64,000 nt of DNA from Cesiribacteraceae bacterium YIM B00369 (GTDB lineage Bacteria; Bacteroidota; Bacteroidia; Cytophagales; Cyclobacteriaceae), in NCBI GenBank assembly GCA_017948555.1, contig JAFMYY010000020.1:62001-126000 (forward strand), written 5' to 3'. Both the position numbers and the translations under genes were made by a program. This document shows, piece after piece, positions 8,156-16,856 of this stretch. The notes below the pieces were generated by a model. That model worked only from the letters and a program-made list of their open reading frames with translations, searched no databases and was not told where the DNA came from. The number at the start of each line of letters is the position of its first letter. Positions within the stretch are counted from its first letter, which is position 1.

Positions 8156-10267
8156 TTACTCCTGCCATATTACCACATCTGCCGGCTTCAGCTCTTTCCG
8201 GCCTATCAGCACTTTTGCCTTTGCAGGCACCGGAATGCTTTGGTTTTGAGAGGAATAATTGAGTCCTATGCCGAATCCGTGCCTCCACTCCACCAGCACT
8301 CCTTCGGGAAGGTCTAAAATACCAATTCCGGCTCTCTGGTATACTTTTTTCAGGGCATCTCTTTCCAGTTTTCCATCATCAGTGTCAGGGCCAATATAGG
8401 TTACCGTTCCTTTGCCTGCTTTCCTGCTGATAACTGCGGGCTTACCTTTGTAAAACTGGTCGGTATAAGTTGCCCACACTTCTGTTTTATTATTAACCTC
8501 CAGTATATCTGCCCAGTTGTTCCATGCGTAACTTTGATTGTCCATGCTTACTATACTCTCACGCGACTCCGGCAGCAGGTCGTAAAAGATTTCCTTTACC
8601 CCTATAAGTTCATGCACAGGCGCGGCAAAGCGGGCCTCCCAAAGGTGCGCCTCCCTGTCTTTCTGGCCTGTTCTGCTGCTGAGCACCAGGTGGCCACCCT
8701 GCTCCACATATTTCCGCCACCTTTCCACCAGCTCCGCATCCAGCAGCTGATAGGCAGGCGCAATAACCACAGGGTATTCAGCTAAATCCTTAACTTCAGT
8801 TATAACATCCACCGGAGCACCAAAGGATTTTGCTGCACTGTAGTACTTTTTCAGGTGAGTCATGAAGTCCCACTGATTGGTTTGAGGCTGGTTTTCTGTT
8901 TCCCATCGGTTATCGGGATTATAAAGAATGGCGGTTCTGCGCGCGGCAAAGGCCGGCGGAAGTTTCGCTTCAGGCTTATAGGCTTTCCTGAGCTTATCAA
9001 GCTCTTTTGCCACCTGCACATATTCTTCTCCGGAACTGCTTACCTCCAAACCATCAGGCTTTAATATGCCATAGTGGTATTGCTCTCCTCCCGTCAGGGG
9101 CTGGCGGAAGCGATAATTACAAACAAACTCGTTCCCTCCTGCAAAAACGTGGTAAATCCACATTCTTACTGTACCTGGCATTGTTTGCGGGTTATACTGC
9201 CCCCAGTTTACCTGACCGGGCTGCAGCTCCATTACTCCCGTTACTCCTGTAATGGGCCTGAAAAAATCGTTGGCAAAGCCTATGCCTGCCGGTGCCCCCA
9301 TCCTGAAGCCCTGCTCCCCTATGCCCATATCAAAACCAGCTACCAGGTACTTGGTATAAGTTACAAAATCAAGCTCCTTCATCCGGAGCGGATCCACCAT
9401 TGAGTAATCGGCCATGAGGTTGGTGGTTACCCACTGGTCTTCAGAGATATGCTTTTTCAGAATCTCCTGCTGCATAAGCACAAAAGAGGCTGCCTCGTCG
9501 GCATGAAAACGTTTGAAATCGAGTATGGCATGCGGGTTTGGCTGTGCCACCAAAACCTTCCCGTTCGGAATCTGTACCTGATCGAAGCTATTGTAGGTAA
9601 GGCTCCAGAAGGCCGTTCCCCAGCTTTTATTTAAGGCATCAATGGTTTTATACTTTTCTTCCAGCCATTCCCTGAAGCGTTCCTGCGCATTATCGCTGTA
9701 ATCAAACTTTCCATAGTGAGAAGGTTCATTATCAATCTGCCAGCCCCATACGGCTTTATTATCGCCATACCTTTGCGCCATTTTAGTTACAATACCTTCC
9801 ACATACTGCCGGTACTTTTCGCTCGACCAGGATGCCTGCTGCCGGGCACCATGCTGAACGGTGCGGCCATCCTCATTCACCATCAGCACATCAGGGTGTT
9901 TTGAAGTTAGCCATACCGGAGGCGTTGGCGTTGGCGTACACATAATAACTTTCATGTTATTCATTTCCGCCAGCTCCACGGCCCTGTCAAGCCATGCAAA
10001 GTTATATTGTCCTTCCTCAGGCTCCATAGCTGCCCAGGCAAACTCGCCATAATGGGTAAAATCAAACCCCAACTCTGCCATTTTCTTTATATCCCGCTCC
10101 CAGTTCTGCTCAGGCCACTGCTCAGGGTAGTAATAAGAACCTACCAGCATCAGGTCTTTATCATTAAACCAGGCTTTTCCGTTCTGACCTTTTACAGGCC
10201 CGATAAGCCACACACCAAACAAAAGAAAAACAGACAGCCGGGGAAGCAAATTGAAAAGAAACTTCAT
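8156..10267 (-). CDS. GH42-family beta-galactosidase, exported
   Basis: This 703-residue enzyme has a signal peptide cleaved near residue 27. The GH42 TIM barrel begins with LMLVGSYYYPEQWPEQNW. The acid/base is probably Glu181 in QIDNEPSHYG and the nucleophile Glu347 in VTGVMELQPG, both in the usual family context. A trimerisation-like domain (~residues 430-630, with HLVLSSRTGQKD) and a small C-terminal beta domain complete the fold. GH42 enzymes release terminal beta-galactose (some release alpha-L-arabinopyranose). Most GH42 proteins are cytoplasmic, so the signal peptide suggests a periplasmic or surface enzyme. It is the first gene of the sigma/FecR/SusCD cluster and probably trims imported galactosyl oligosaccharides. 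Confidence 0.93.
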   Translation of the reverse strand: MKFLFNLLPRLSVFLLFGVWLIGPVKGQNGKAWFNDKDLMLVGSYYYPEQWPEQNWERDIKKMAELGFDFTHYGEFAWAAMEPEEGQYNFAWLDRAVELAEMNNMKVIMCTPTPTPPVWLTSKHPDVLMVNEDGRTVQHGARQQASWSSEKYRQYVEGIVTKMAQRYGDNKAVWGWQIDNEPSHYGKFDYSDNAQERFREWLEEKYKTIDALNKSWGTAFWSLTYNSFDQVQIPNGKVLVAQPNPHAILDFKRFHADEAASFVLMQQEILKKHISEDQWVTTNLMADYSMVDPLRMKELDFVTYTKYLVAGFDMGIGEQGFRMGAPAGIGFANDFFRPITGVTGVMELQPGQVNWGQYNPQTMPGTVRMWIYHVFAGGNEFVCNYRFRQPLTGGEQYHYGILKPDGLEVSSSGEEYVQVAKELDKLRKAYKPEAKLPPAFAARRTAILYNPDNRWETENQPQTNQWDFMTHLKKYYSAAKSFGAPVDVITEVKDLAEYPVVIAPAYQLLDAELVERWRKYVEQGGHLVLSSRTGQKDREAHLWEARFAAPVHELIGVKEIFYDLLPESRESIVSMDNQSYAWNNWADILEVNNKTEVWATYTDQFYKGKPAVISRKAGKGTVTYIGPDTDDGKLERDALKKVYQRAGIGILDLPEGVLVEWRHGFGIGLNYSSQNQSIPVPAKAKVLIGRKELKPADVVIWQE

Positions 10268-10471
10268 GATTAAGATTTGATTTTTTACAATTCCGGAACA
10301 AAAAACTGCAGCACCTTAAAAAGGCAATACGTTTATGCAATTAAAAGCATAGAAATAAATTATACTATAGATAGTGTATATTTTACCCCGGTAATTGCAA
10401 AATAACGTTTCCGGAAATACAGGAAAGCTTATAACGGCCTTACTATTCTTTTATAAATGAGCTGCAGGTAT

Positions 10472-11614
10472 TTATTGCAATTGCTCTTTTATGAGCGGCT
10501 CAAGCTCAGGTGAGAAACCGAATCCGGCATGTTTTACTATTCCCTCTTTATTTATAAGTACATAGAGGGGGACTGCGTTAACAAAGTACTGATTGGATAC
10601 TGCTGGATTCCCCTTCAGTACCCGGTAATTCAGGCCCTTCTTATCCGCCAGTACTTTCACTTTTTCGAAAGATTCCGGGTCACTTACAATGCTCCAGACT
10701 TCAAAACCCTCATCTGAATATTTTTCTGAAAACTCCATCAGCTGTGGAATATTTTTCACGCAAGGGCCACACCATATTTCCCAGAAATCAAGGAGAATTA
10801 CTTTTCCTTTCTGCTGAGAGAGTTTTGAAACAGTACCGTTAAGATCGCTTAGTTCAAAATCGGGAGCCGTTTTATTCAGAAGCCTCACCAGCTTATTACC
10901 CGTCTTTTTGGGTGCTGCATAAGAATAATTATCCGGAAGTTCCCTGCTCAGGAAAGGATCTTCAAACCGGGGATTGTTTACCTCTGCATTATATATAGCA
11001 GCTTTTGTCACCTGCTTTGCTCCCAGACTTTCGAGAGAATGATATTTGTAAAAAGGCAGAAATGTGCGGTTATCGATATGCAGTTCCTTATACCGGTTTG
11101 TTATATCATATTCTTTGTTTTCAGGGTACCCGAACCTGAGAATATACGAACTGTCTGTTTGAGTCATTGACAGCGATTGATAAGCCTTTTCTTTAAGTAC
11201 AATTTCTTCCAGAACCATTTGTCCGCCTGTACTCCCCAGAACACCCCGGTGTATTTGTTCCCTGTCAATGCTGTATTCTTTCGTTTTAAGATTTACCTCA
11301 TATATTTCATCTCCGTAGTAAATTACCTCTTTATCTAAATCATCCCTTTTTCCCTTAAACAAAAACCCAAACAAACTATCGGAGTGATCCCGTTTAAGAA
11401 TACAATAGCCTGTTCTGTCCCATACCTCACCCGACAGAAAGGAATCCACTTTATGCATCCGGTAACTGAGATTCTCCAGCCTGCCAATTTCTTTATAGTA
11501 CTGAGCGAGGACCTGTTCAGCTGTTATTTCAGGTCTTTTCATGGCTATCTCCTGCTTACAGCCAAAAACAGTGAAAAATAAAAATAACACCTCTCCAAAA
11601 ATTACCTTTTTCAT
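10472..11614 (-). CDS. TlpA/ResA-like thioredoxin-fold lipoprotein
   Basis: The protein has 380 residues. The N-terminus is hydrophobic and ends in VFGC with Cys19, a likely lipoprotein signal. Residues ~25-235 form a beta-rich domain with no motif I recognise, perhaps a LolA-like or other outer-membrane lipoprotein fold. Residues ~245-380 are an AhpC/TSA-type redoxin domain with LDFWEIWCGPCVKNIPQL (Cys282, Cys285) and a cis-proline at 349 in AVPLYVL. Such proteins reduce disulfides outside the cytoplasm, for example in cytochrome c maturation, or act in oxidative stress. No cytochrome or Dsb genes are adjacent, so the partner is unknown. It is a single gene, divergent from the next small secreted protein. 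Confidence 0.85.
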   Translation of the reverse strand: MKKVIFGEVLFLFFTVFGCKQEIAMKRPEITAEQVLAQYYKEIGRLENLSYRMHKVDSFLSGEVWDRTGYCILKRDHSDSLFGFLFKGKRDDLDKEVIYYGDEIYEVNLKTKEYSIDREQIHRGVLGSTGGQMVLEEIVLKEKAYQSLSMTQTDSSYILRFGYPENKEYDITNRYKELHIDNRTFLPFYKYHSLESLGAKQVTKAAIYNAEVNNPRFEDPFLSRELPDNYSYAAPKKTGNKLVRLLNKTAPDFELSDLNGTVSKLSQQKGKVILLDFWEIWCGPCVKNIPQLMEFSEKYSDEGFEVWSIVSDPESFEKVKVLADKKGLNYRVLKGNPAVSNQYFVNAVPLYVLINKEGIVKHAGFGFSPELEPLIKEQLQ

Positions 11615-12211
11615 GACAGCTAATTAAAATGAGGAATAAAATAATTGCACTACTGCGGCACACTATATCACAACTTTCAGAAACAATATACAAATTTTCC
11701 TGAAACAGGAAATAAAATGTAAAGATTATGTCAGAGCAAAGCCCCCTCTCTGTAAATGGAGGTTCACTAAAACAGCTGAAGTTTCAGGCTTTGCTAAGCT
11801 CTTTTCCTGTAATTTTCCGGAATTAAATCACTTAACAATTTTTTTTACATAAGTTCACGAAGGGGCAGCCCGGAAAGGTCTGCCTGTAAGTTTTTCAGCT
11901 AAGTACCTGCAGACGGAGATTTTAACCGCGTCTGTACTGCCATATTGTACCTGTTAAAAGACGCCCGAACGGCCCATTTTCACAAAAGAGGAACCATCGG
12001 GCTGATTTTAGGAGGATGTAAAGCTCAAAGAGCCAGCGCAAACAGAATCCACATTGTTTAAATCAGCTTTTCCCAGGCCAGCAGGAAAGTATGTTTTATA
12101 ATATATGTACCAAAATGGCCATATCCGCCTGATAAGGGGGAGCCTCATTGGCTAATTTTGGGCTGAAATATGGGATAAACCTGATTTAATCATCCAATTC
12201 CCCCCTGATCT
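11615..12211. other. Divergent intergenic region
   Basis: No convincing coding sequence is visible in these ~600 bases. Near the right end, gctaattttgggctg at 12151-12165 contains TAATTTTG (12153-12160), which matches the Bacteroidota -7 consensus TAnnTTTG. A clear -33 TTTG at the right spacing is missing. The rest must hold the leftward promoter of the thioredoxin gene, but I cannot place it. Confidence 0.5.
12153..12160 (+). promoter_or_regulatory. Candidate Bacteroidota -7 box
   Basis: TAATTTTG fits TAnnTTTG and lies about 50 bases before the start at 12212. The surrounding gctaa-n-tttgggctg sequence recurs ahead of the gene at 18236, which supports a real promoter element. There is no good -33 box. 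Confidence 0.35.
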
Positions 12212-12772
12212 ATGAAAAACATCTTCATCATCATAAGCTTATTGCTTTCAACTGAAATATTTGCCCAGCAGGTTAATTCCGGATGGCCGGAAGCCCTGAA
12301 TAAGGAACTGGAGCAATTTAAAGCATGCGGAAACAAACCGGAAAATGGGATTAACCCGTGCAGCATGTTTATCGGGCAGGCATTGACCACGGTTTATAAG
12401 ATCGATGATTTTTATTCCAAGGATCTTGGCCGGCATATGCTGGTAAATGAAATTGCCCAATACCTGAAAAGCAGCAAAAACTGGACACTCACAGGGCCCG
12501 GCTATGAGCAACAGGCATTGAAGGATGCGCAAACTTCCGCAAATGCAAAAAAGGCTGTGGTAGCGGTATACCTTGATGAAAATGAAACAGGATTGGTATC
12601 TCTTATTCTGCCGGGCGAATTAAGATCATCCGGAACATGGGGATTACTGGTTCCTAACTCTGCAGCTTTTTTAGTGAATGATCCGGAAAAATCTTATGTA
12701 GGAAAAGGACTTTCCTTCGCTTTAGAAAAGCGACTGTTAAAGAATGTTTTGCTTTACACAAGGAGTTATTGA
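12212..12772 (+). CDS. Secreted protein of unknown function, amidase/peptidase-like
   Basis: The product is 186 residues long with a clean signal peptide (cut after about residue 18-19). The mature part has two cysteines, Cys39 in FKACGNKPENG and Cys50 in NPCSMFIGQAL at the start of a helix. Later come beta-strand-like segments VVAVYLDENETGLVSLILPG and SSGTWGLLVPNSAAFLV. The layout, with a Cys at a helix start and a later strand pair carrying a PG turn and a W-G-x-x-V-P-N-S block, reminds me of small NlpC/P60- or Tae-like cell-wall amidases. The histidine expected at the start of the LVSLILPG strand is absent, so catalysis is doubtful. This is an impression, not a family assignment. No operon partner is evident; 183 bases separate it from the next gene. 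Confidence 0.6.
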   Translation: MKNIFIIISLLLSTEIFAQQVNSGWPEALNKELEQFKACGNKPENGINPCSMFIGQALTTVYKIDDFYSKDLGRHMLVNEIAQYLKSSKNWTLTGPGYEQQALKDAQTSANAKKAVVAVYLDENETGLVSLILPGELRSSGTWGLLVPNSAAFLVNDPEKSYVGKGLSFALEKRLLKNVLLYTRSY

Positions 12773-12955
12773 GTTTCAGAGGGGGTTGATTATGGGCCAT
12801 ACTGCCGGTATCTCCTTGAAGCTAATATCAGCGCTACCTTATTTCCCGGACAGCCTGCTTTTTTCTGCACAAAACCCAAACAATACCCTTGTGCTTGTAA
12901 AAAGATAATGGTATTTTACCTGTAGAATTCAATGTCGCACTTAAAGACTAAAGAA

Positions 12956-13396
12956 ATGATACTTAAATTAAATTTCCTGATTCCATTCTTTGTTTTTATT
13001 TGTGCCACACACACCACTTTTGCACAATCGCAACAAAAACCAGATCCGGAGGTGGAGGCTTTTAAAAACAAGCTTAATCTGTACTTTTGGAAATATCAGA
13101 GAGCAGACAATTCCCCTATGCCTGTAAAGCCTTTGGATTCAACCGGATCAGATATGCCTACAGGTAACCTCAAATCCCTCATGATCGACAAAGAAGCCGG
13201 TTTAGCTTTTGATTTCTCAACAAAAAAGATATTCGACCAGCAAACTGAACTGGTCTACGATATGAAAACAAATATGATTTATAATCCTGAAACCGATGAA
13301 TTCTTTGAATATGAAATACAGGACAAAGGCATTCTGTTCTACAGGAAATTAATTCCCGGTGGTACAATTGGCTATTTTGAGCCTGAAGGAAAGTAA
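12956..13396 (+). CDS. Small secreted protein of unknown function
   Basis: I do not recognise this protein. From the ATG at 12956 it has 146 residues and a textbook signal peptide ending in HTTFAQ; an in-frame ATG at 12932 would add eight charged residues before it, so the later start is preferred. The mature protein begins with charged, proline-rich sequence and then consists of short beta-like repeats such as GLAFDFSTKKIFDQQTELVY and NMIYNPETDEFFEYEIQDKG. It has no cysteines in the mature part and no membrane helix. It is probably periplasmic. It stands alone between the preceding secreted protein and a DUF2062 gene, all on the plus strand. Confidence 0.7.
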   Translation: MILKLNFLIPFFVFICATHTTFAQSQQKPDPEVEAFKNKLNLYFWKYQRADNSPMPVKPLDSTGSDMPTGNLKSLMIDKEAGLAFDFSTKKIFDQQTELVYDMKTNMIYNPETDEFFEYEIQDKGILFYRKLIPGGTIGYFEPEGK

Positions 13397-13513
13397 ACCA
13401 CCCGTGCACCCCAGGCCTTTTCTGAAAAATTGTTTTTTATCTCTTTTCCGGCCACAATAACACCAAACCTGAAAAAGAAAAGTAAATTACAGAGGCAATA
13501 AATAAATCATGTT

Positions 13514-14008
13514 TTGGAGGTACAAGCCGGGAAGAGTTATTTCAGAGAGAAAATTATTACGCCCGTTTCAGGCTTTTTGAAAGAAGGAATCAGCCCAAAA
13601 CAGCTGGCTATGGCTTTTTCCATAGGAATAGTGGTGGGAATAATTCCTCTTTTAGGCTGCACTACCCTTATATGCTTTGCCCTAGCCTTTATCCTGCGCC
13701 TTAATATGGCAGCTCTCCAGTTAACAAACTACCTGATATTTCCCCTCCAGCTTCTGCTGTTCATTCCATTCTTTCAGGCAGGCGGCTACCTGTTCAGTCC
13801 CCTGGATATACCTTTATCGGCAGGGCAGGTAAGCGAAATGATGAGTACTGATATCATGGGAGCTATCCGGCAGCTGTGGTTTGCCAATTTACAGGCTTTG
13901 CTGGTTTGGCTCCTCCTGGCTATCCCTTCTTATTTCATCTTATACTTTACCCTTTTGCATATACTTAAAAAGGCTGGCGCAGCCATTGAAACAAAGAAAA
14001 GTGAATAA
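13514..14008 (+). CDS. DUF2062-family membrane protein
   Basis: The 164-residue protein matches DUF2062 by the motif run GISPKQLAMAFSIGIVVGI, then PLLGCTTL, NMAALQLTNYLIFPLQLLL and the C-terminal helix. Three to four membrane helices are visible (about residues 33-58, 75-100, 125-155). The biochemical role of DUF2062 proteins is not established; some are fused to glycosyltransferases. The only start that gives the whole domain is TTG at 13514, since an in-frame stop lies at 13499. The ATG at 13509 is in another frame and soon stops. So either TTG is used or a frameshift sits near the 5' end. The gene is convergent with the minus-strand genes to its right. Confidence 0.8.
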   Translation: MEVQAGKSYFREKIITPVSGFLKEGISPKQLAMAFSIGIVVGIIPLLGCTTLICFALAFILRLNMAALQLTNYLIFPLQLLLFIPFFQAGGYLFSPLDIPLSAGQVSEMMSTDIMGAIRQLWFANLQALLVWLLLAIPSYFILYFTLLHILKKAGAAIETKKSE

Positions 14009-14144
14009 AGGTTAAAAAAGGCCCCAGACACTGTAGCCCGGTTCATTACAGGAGCTCCTCTCCCCCGAACATTCCTTTGCAAAATCCATTTTAGTTTAAG
14101 CTTATTACCTGAACCCATAACAGGGAGAGAAGCCCTCAGGACAT

Positions 14145-14178
14145 ATAAAAACCCGGCAACTTTTTAAAATTACCGGGT
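14145..14178 (-). terminator. Rho-independent terminator of the alcohol dehydrogenase unit
   Basis: Arms at 14151-14159 and 14170-14178 form a 9-bp stem (one G-T pair) with a 10-base loop, followed on the minus strand by a T-rich tail. It lies about 50 bases after the stop at 14232. Confidence 0.8.
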
Positions 14179-14231
14179 AAGAATGTCTGTTTCAGACCTT
14201 CAGTATGAAAGAGCAGGCAATACCGCCACTC

Positions 14232-14711
14232 CTATTTTTTACGGAAATACAGCAGGGCAGCGGATGTGGCCACCGTTCCTATTACTACCTTCTGTATTAA
14301 ACTTTTCCGGTTATATTTCCATTCAGCATTCATGCCTTTTTCAGCAAAAATATTAGGGAAATGGCCATGTTTTATATCATCAATAATCCCTTCCACTACA
14401 TTAACACGGTCGGCAAGAATTAAAGGGAGCCAGTGCCCATAGCTGTTTTCACTGGACTTAAAAGCAAGGCGCCGGATCATGCCGCTTAATCCTGAAGGTG
14501 GTTCCGAGGTTCCGAATACGGCAGTAACATTTGGCCGCTCAATTGAATGAAGCACTTCTATATCGACAGGCTGCAAAGGCGGTCGGTCCCAGTTATACCC
14601 TTTTGTATCCTTTGAGCGGTTTCGCATAGGATAAGTAGGGTCATTCTTCGGGTCGGCATCAATGCCCCAGCCTTTTATATGTGAATGATCTTTAGCATTT
14701 ATATTTTCCAT
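14232..14711 (-). CDS. Small protein with C-terminal membrane helix, partner of the dehydrogenase
   Basis: I cannot name the function of this 159-residue protein. The N-terminal third is polar and proline-rich (PKNDPTYPMRNRS, NWDRPPLQPVDIEVL). A SEPPSGLSGMIRRLAF segment and a region of conserved-looking aromatic/His residues (SENSYGHWLPLILADRVNVV) follow. The last ~25 residues are a membrane helix (VVIGTVATSAALLYF) ending in RKK, so it looks tail-anchored. It starts 12 bases after the dehydrogenase stop, so the two are co-transcribed. From memory, such small proteins accompany glutathione-independent-type formaldehyde/alcohol dehydrogenases in other Bacteroidota, but the role is unknown. Confidence 0.75.
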   Translation of the reverse strand: MENINAKDHSHIKGWGIDADPKNDPTYPMRNRSKDTKGYNWDRPPLQPVDIEVLHSIERPNVTAVFGTSEPPSGLSGMIRRLAFKSSENSYGHWLPLILADRVNVVEGIIDDIKHGHFPNIFAEKGMNAEWKYNRKSLIQKVVIGTVATSAALLYFRKK

Positions 14712-14723
14712 AGTTATTCTATT

Positions 14724-15878
14724 TTACAGTTTGGCAGATGGTGGAATAAGTACTGGCTTTATACATTCATCCAGCTTTTCTGAGAAAATGCGATAGGCAT
14801 CAGACACTTCCTCCAGAGGAACATGGTGCGTAAGGAGAGGCTTAGGATCTATTACCCCGTTTTGCACATGCTCTATGAGTTTTGGCAGCAGGCGTTTTAC
14901 CGAGGCCTGGTTTGCCCTGATGGTCAGCCCTTTATTTACCACATTGCCAATAGGAACAAGATTATCGGTAGGTCCGTACACACCTACTACAGAAACTATG
15001 CCTCCTTTTTTAGCCGAATTAATGGCCCAGTGCAGCGCAGTGGCCGATCCGGCCTGCATAAGGGTTTTCCGGCCTGTAATGGTTTGCATTGCATTACCTG
15101 CAGCTTCCGCACCCACAGCATCAATAACCACATCGGCTCCCAGCGATTCAGTCGTTTTCTTAATAAAGACCACAGGGTCTTCCAGCGACCTGAAATTATA
15201 TGCCTCGCACTGAGCGTAATTTCTGGCGAATTCAAGCCTGTACTCTATCTGGTCTATAATAATAACACGACCGGCACCAAATAACCATGCACATCTGGCT
15301 GCCATAATACCAACAGGTCCGGCACCGAAAACCACTACAGTATCTCCCGGCTGGATTCCTCCCATTTCCGCAGCCTGGTACCCGGTTGGCACCACATCGG
15401 TAAGCATAACTGCTTCATCGAGGGTCATGCCTTCCGGAATTACAGTAGGCCCCACATCGGCATAGGGAACGCGCACATACTCTGCCTGGCCGCCATTGTA
15501 GCCCCCTGCAGTGTGTGAGTAGCCAAAAATACCACCTACAGCAGTAGCCTGCGGGTTTGCTTCGTGGCAATTCCCATAAAGCCCCTGCTTACAAAAGGTA
15601 CACTTGCCGCAGGCAATATTGAAGGGAACCAATACATTATCTCCAACTTTGAGGTTATGCACATCGGACCCGACTTCTTCCACCACCCCTGTAAATTCAT
15701 GACCAAAGGTCATTCCCACACGGGTATCCGGTACAGAACCGTTGTATAAATGTAAGTCAGACCCGCAAATACAGGCGCGGGTAACACGGACAATAGCATC
15801 CTGAGGGTGCTGTATTTCCGGCATGGGCTTATGGTCCAGGCGAACCCTTAAAGGACCCCGGTAATTCATTGCTAGCAT
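14724..15878 (-). CDS. Zinc-dependent alcohol dehydrogenase, formaldehyde dehydrogenase-like
   Basis: This 384-residue medium-chain dehydrogenase oxidises an alcohol or aldehyde adduct with NAD(P). Catalytic zinc ligands are Cys38 (CICGSDLHLY) and His60-Glu61 (TFGHEFTGVVEEVG). The structural zinc lobe has Cys90, 93, 96 and 104 (CGKCTFCKQGLYGNC). The Rossmann fold is marked by VVVFGAGPVGIMAARCA near residue 180. Length and the long insertion with GYNGGQAEYVRVPYADVG resemble the glutathione-independent formaldehyde dehydrogenase group rather than simple ADHs. It forms a two-gene unit with the small membrane protein downstream, ending in a strong terminator. An in-frame ATG three codons later is an equally good start. 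Confidence 0.9.
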   Translation of the reverse strand: MLAMNYRGPLRVRLDHKPMPEIQHPQDAIVRVTRACICGSDLHLYNGSVPDTRVGMTFGHEFTGVVEEVGSDVHNLKVGDNVLVPFNIACGKCTFCKQGLYGNCHEANPQATAVGGIFGYSHTAGGYNGGQAEYVRVPYADVGPTVIPEGMTLDEAVMLTDVVPTGYQAAEMGGIQPGDTVVVFGAGPVGIMAARCAWLFGAGRVIIIDQIEYRLEFARNYAQCEAYNFRSLEDPVVFIKKTTESLGADVVIDAVGAEAAGNAMQTITGRKTLMQAGSATALHWAINSAKKGGIVSVVGVYGPTDNLVPIGNVVNKGLTIRANQASVKRLLPKLIEHVQNGVIDPKPLLTHHVPLEEVSDAYRIFSEKLDECIKPVLIPPSAKL

Positions 15879-16106
15879 AAAAAATTCCTTCCTTTATCTA
15901 AAAAAATTAAACATCAGTAAAAAGGCAAAACACTCTTCAACAGTGATTTACCTTTAATCACCTACGGAACCATCTCCTGAAAGTTCCAAACATGCTCCGG
16001 AGTTCCTCAATATTGCCTCTGAACCCATTTGATGGTGGCTGCCTCAACTCATGATGTTGAGGTTCCGGATTTCTTCCACCGGAGTATTCCGGTATGTATA
16101 ATAATT

Positions 16107-16241
16107 TTAGAACAGGTATAAAAAAGAGGCACCTTCTTCAGGAGACACTCTCCGGCTGATAAAAGGAAGCCCGTCTTTAAGCCCTTGATAAGCGACGGCC
16201 TGCATCAACTGTTCCAGTTTCTGTATTTCAGTTCCTCTCAA
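16107..16241 (-). CDS. Possible small protein or gene remnant
   Basis: A 44-codon frame reads from a TTG at 16241 to a TAA at 16107. Its sequence is amphipathic and protein-like (GTEIQKLEQLMQAVAYQGLK, then DGLPFISRRVSPEEGASFLY). A stop lies five codons upstream of the TTG, and no ATG fits except one inside the frame. It could be the tail of a dead gene or chance. I do not recognise the family. Confidence 0.25.
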   Translation of the reverse strand: MRGTEIQKLEQLMQAVAYQGLKDGLPFISRRVSPEEGASFLYLF

Positions 16242-16517
16242 TGAGAAAAAGGGCTATCTGCCTTTGCAGCCACACATTCCCTTCAGTCACAAATCCATTC
16301 CGGCTGTATCCACTTTCCCGTCTCCAACTACCTGAGCCGGATAAAGCGGCCATGCTATATTGTATGGTTCCAATTTCCGAAAATCCGAAAACAGTGAAAT
16401 ATCCTCAAATCCTGTTTCTCAGAATATTGAACTGCATTATGACTCTTTTAAAAAACTTTACACACCCCCACTACCCTCAAGCCAAAAGGAAATCTCACCA
16501 TATTTTTTTTCATAGAA

Positions 16518-16532
16518 TTGCAACCGTTTGAA
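16518..16532. promoter_or_regulatory. LacI-operator-like sequence
   Basis: ttgcaaccgtttgaa resembles LacI/GalR operators, with the GCAA-N-CG core seen at other sites in this window, but departs at one consensus base. It lies about 325 bases before the ROK gene start. Confidence 0.3.
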
Positions 16533-16856
16533 ACCGGTCTCAGGCAGGAAATCATTTATGTTTTGAACAAAATCAATATTTTTAAATAAACATTTTCAGG
16601 GCTAATTTATTGGTAATTAACGAAAATGGCCTAAATTGAAATCAATTAGCCTGAAATATTAAATAATAAGTGTATAATTTACCTTTATTAAAAAGGACTA
16701 ATAATTGCACTTTTTTAATATTTCCGTCCTTTCACATTCAAATTACAGAGCTTGCGGGCAGGCGGGGCTTAACAGGATGAAAAGGAAGGCTGAATAAGTG
16801 GAAATGTAATTTAAATTACCTGTACTAAAGTTTTAAAAGCAAAAAAACTCATCAAA

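Larger units (their letters stand above)
15879..16856. other. Long intergenic region
   Basis: Nearly 1 kb lacks a convincing gene. It contains a 7-bp hairpin CCTCAAC/GTTGAGG at 16042-16062, a short leftward reading frame at 16107-16241, and an operator-like sequence at 16518-16532. The part from about 16560 onward is AT-rich and probably holds the promoter for the ROK gene. Confidence 0.5.

Noticed and set aside
8034-8288. 84-codon minus-strand frame overlapping the end of the GH42 gene
   Set aside because: It overlaps the GH42 C-terminus in another frame and resembles nothing known. The GH42 frame is supported to its stop.
16241-16531. 96-codon plus-strand frame in the 1-kb gap
   Set aside because: Composition is Cys-, Pro- and His-rich and unlike the proteins of this genome; no domain or signal peptide is seen.
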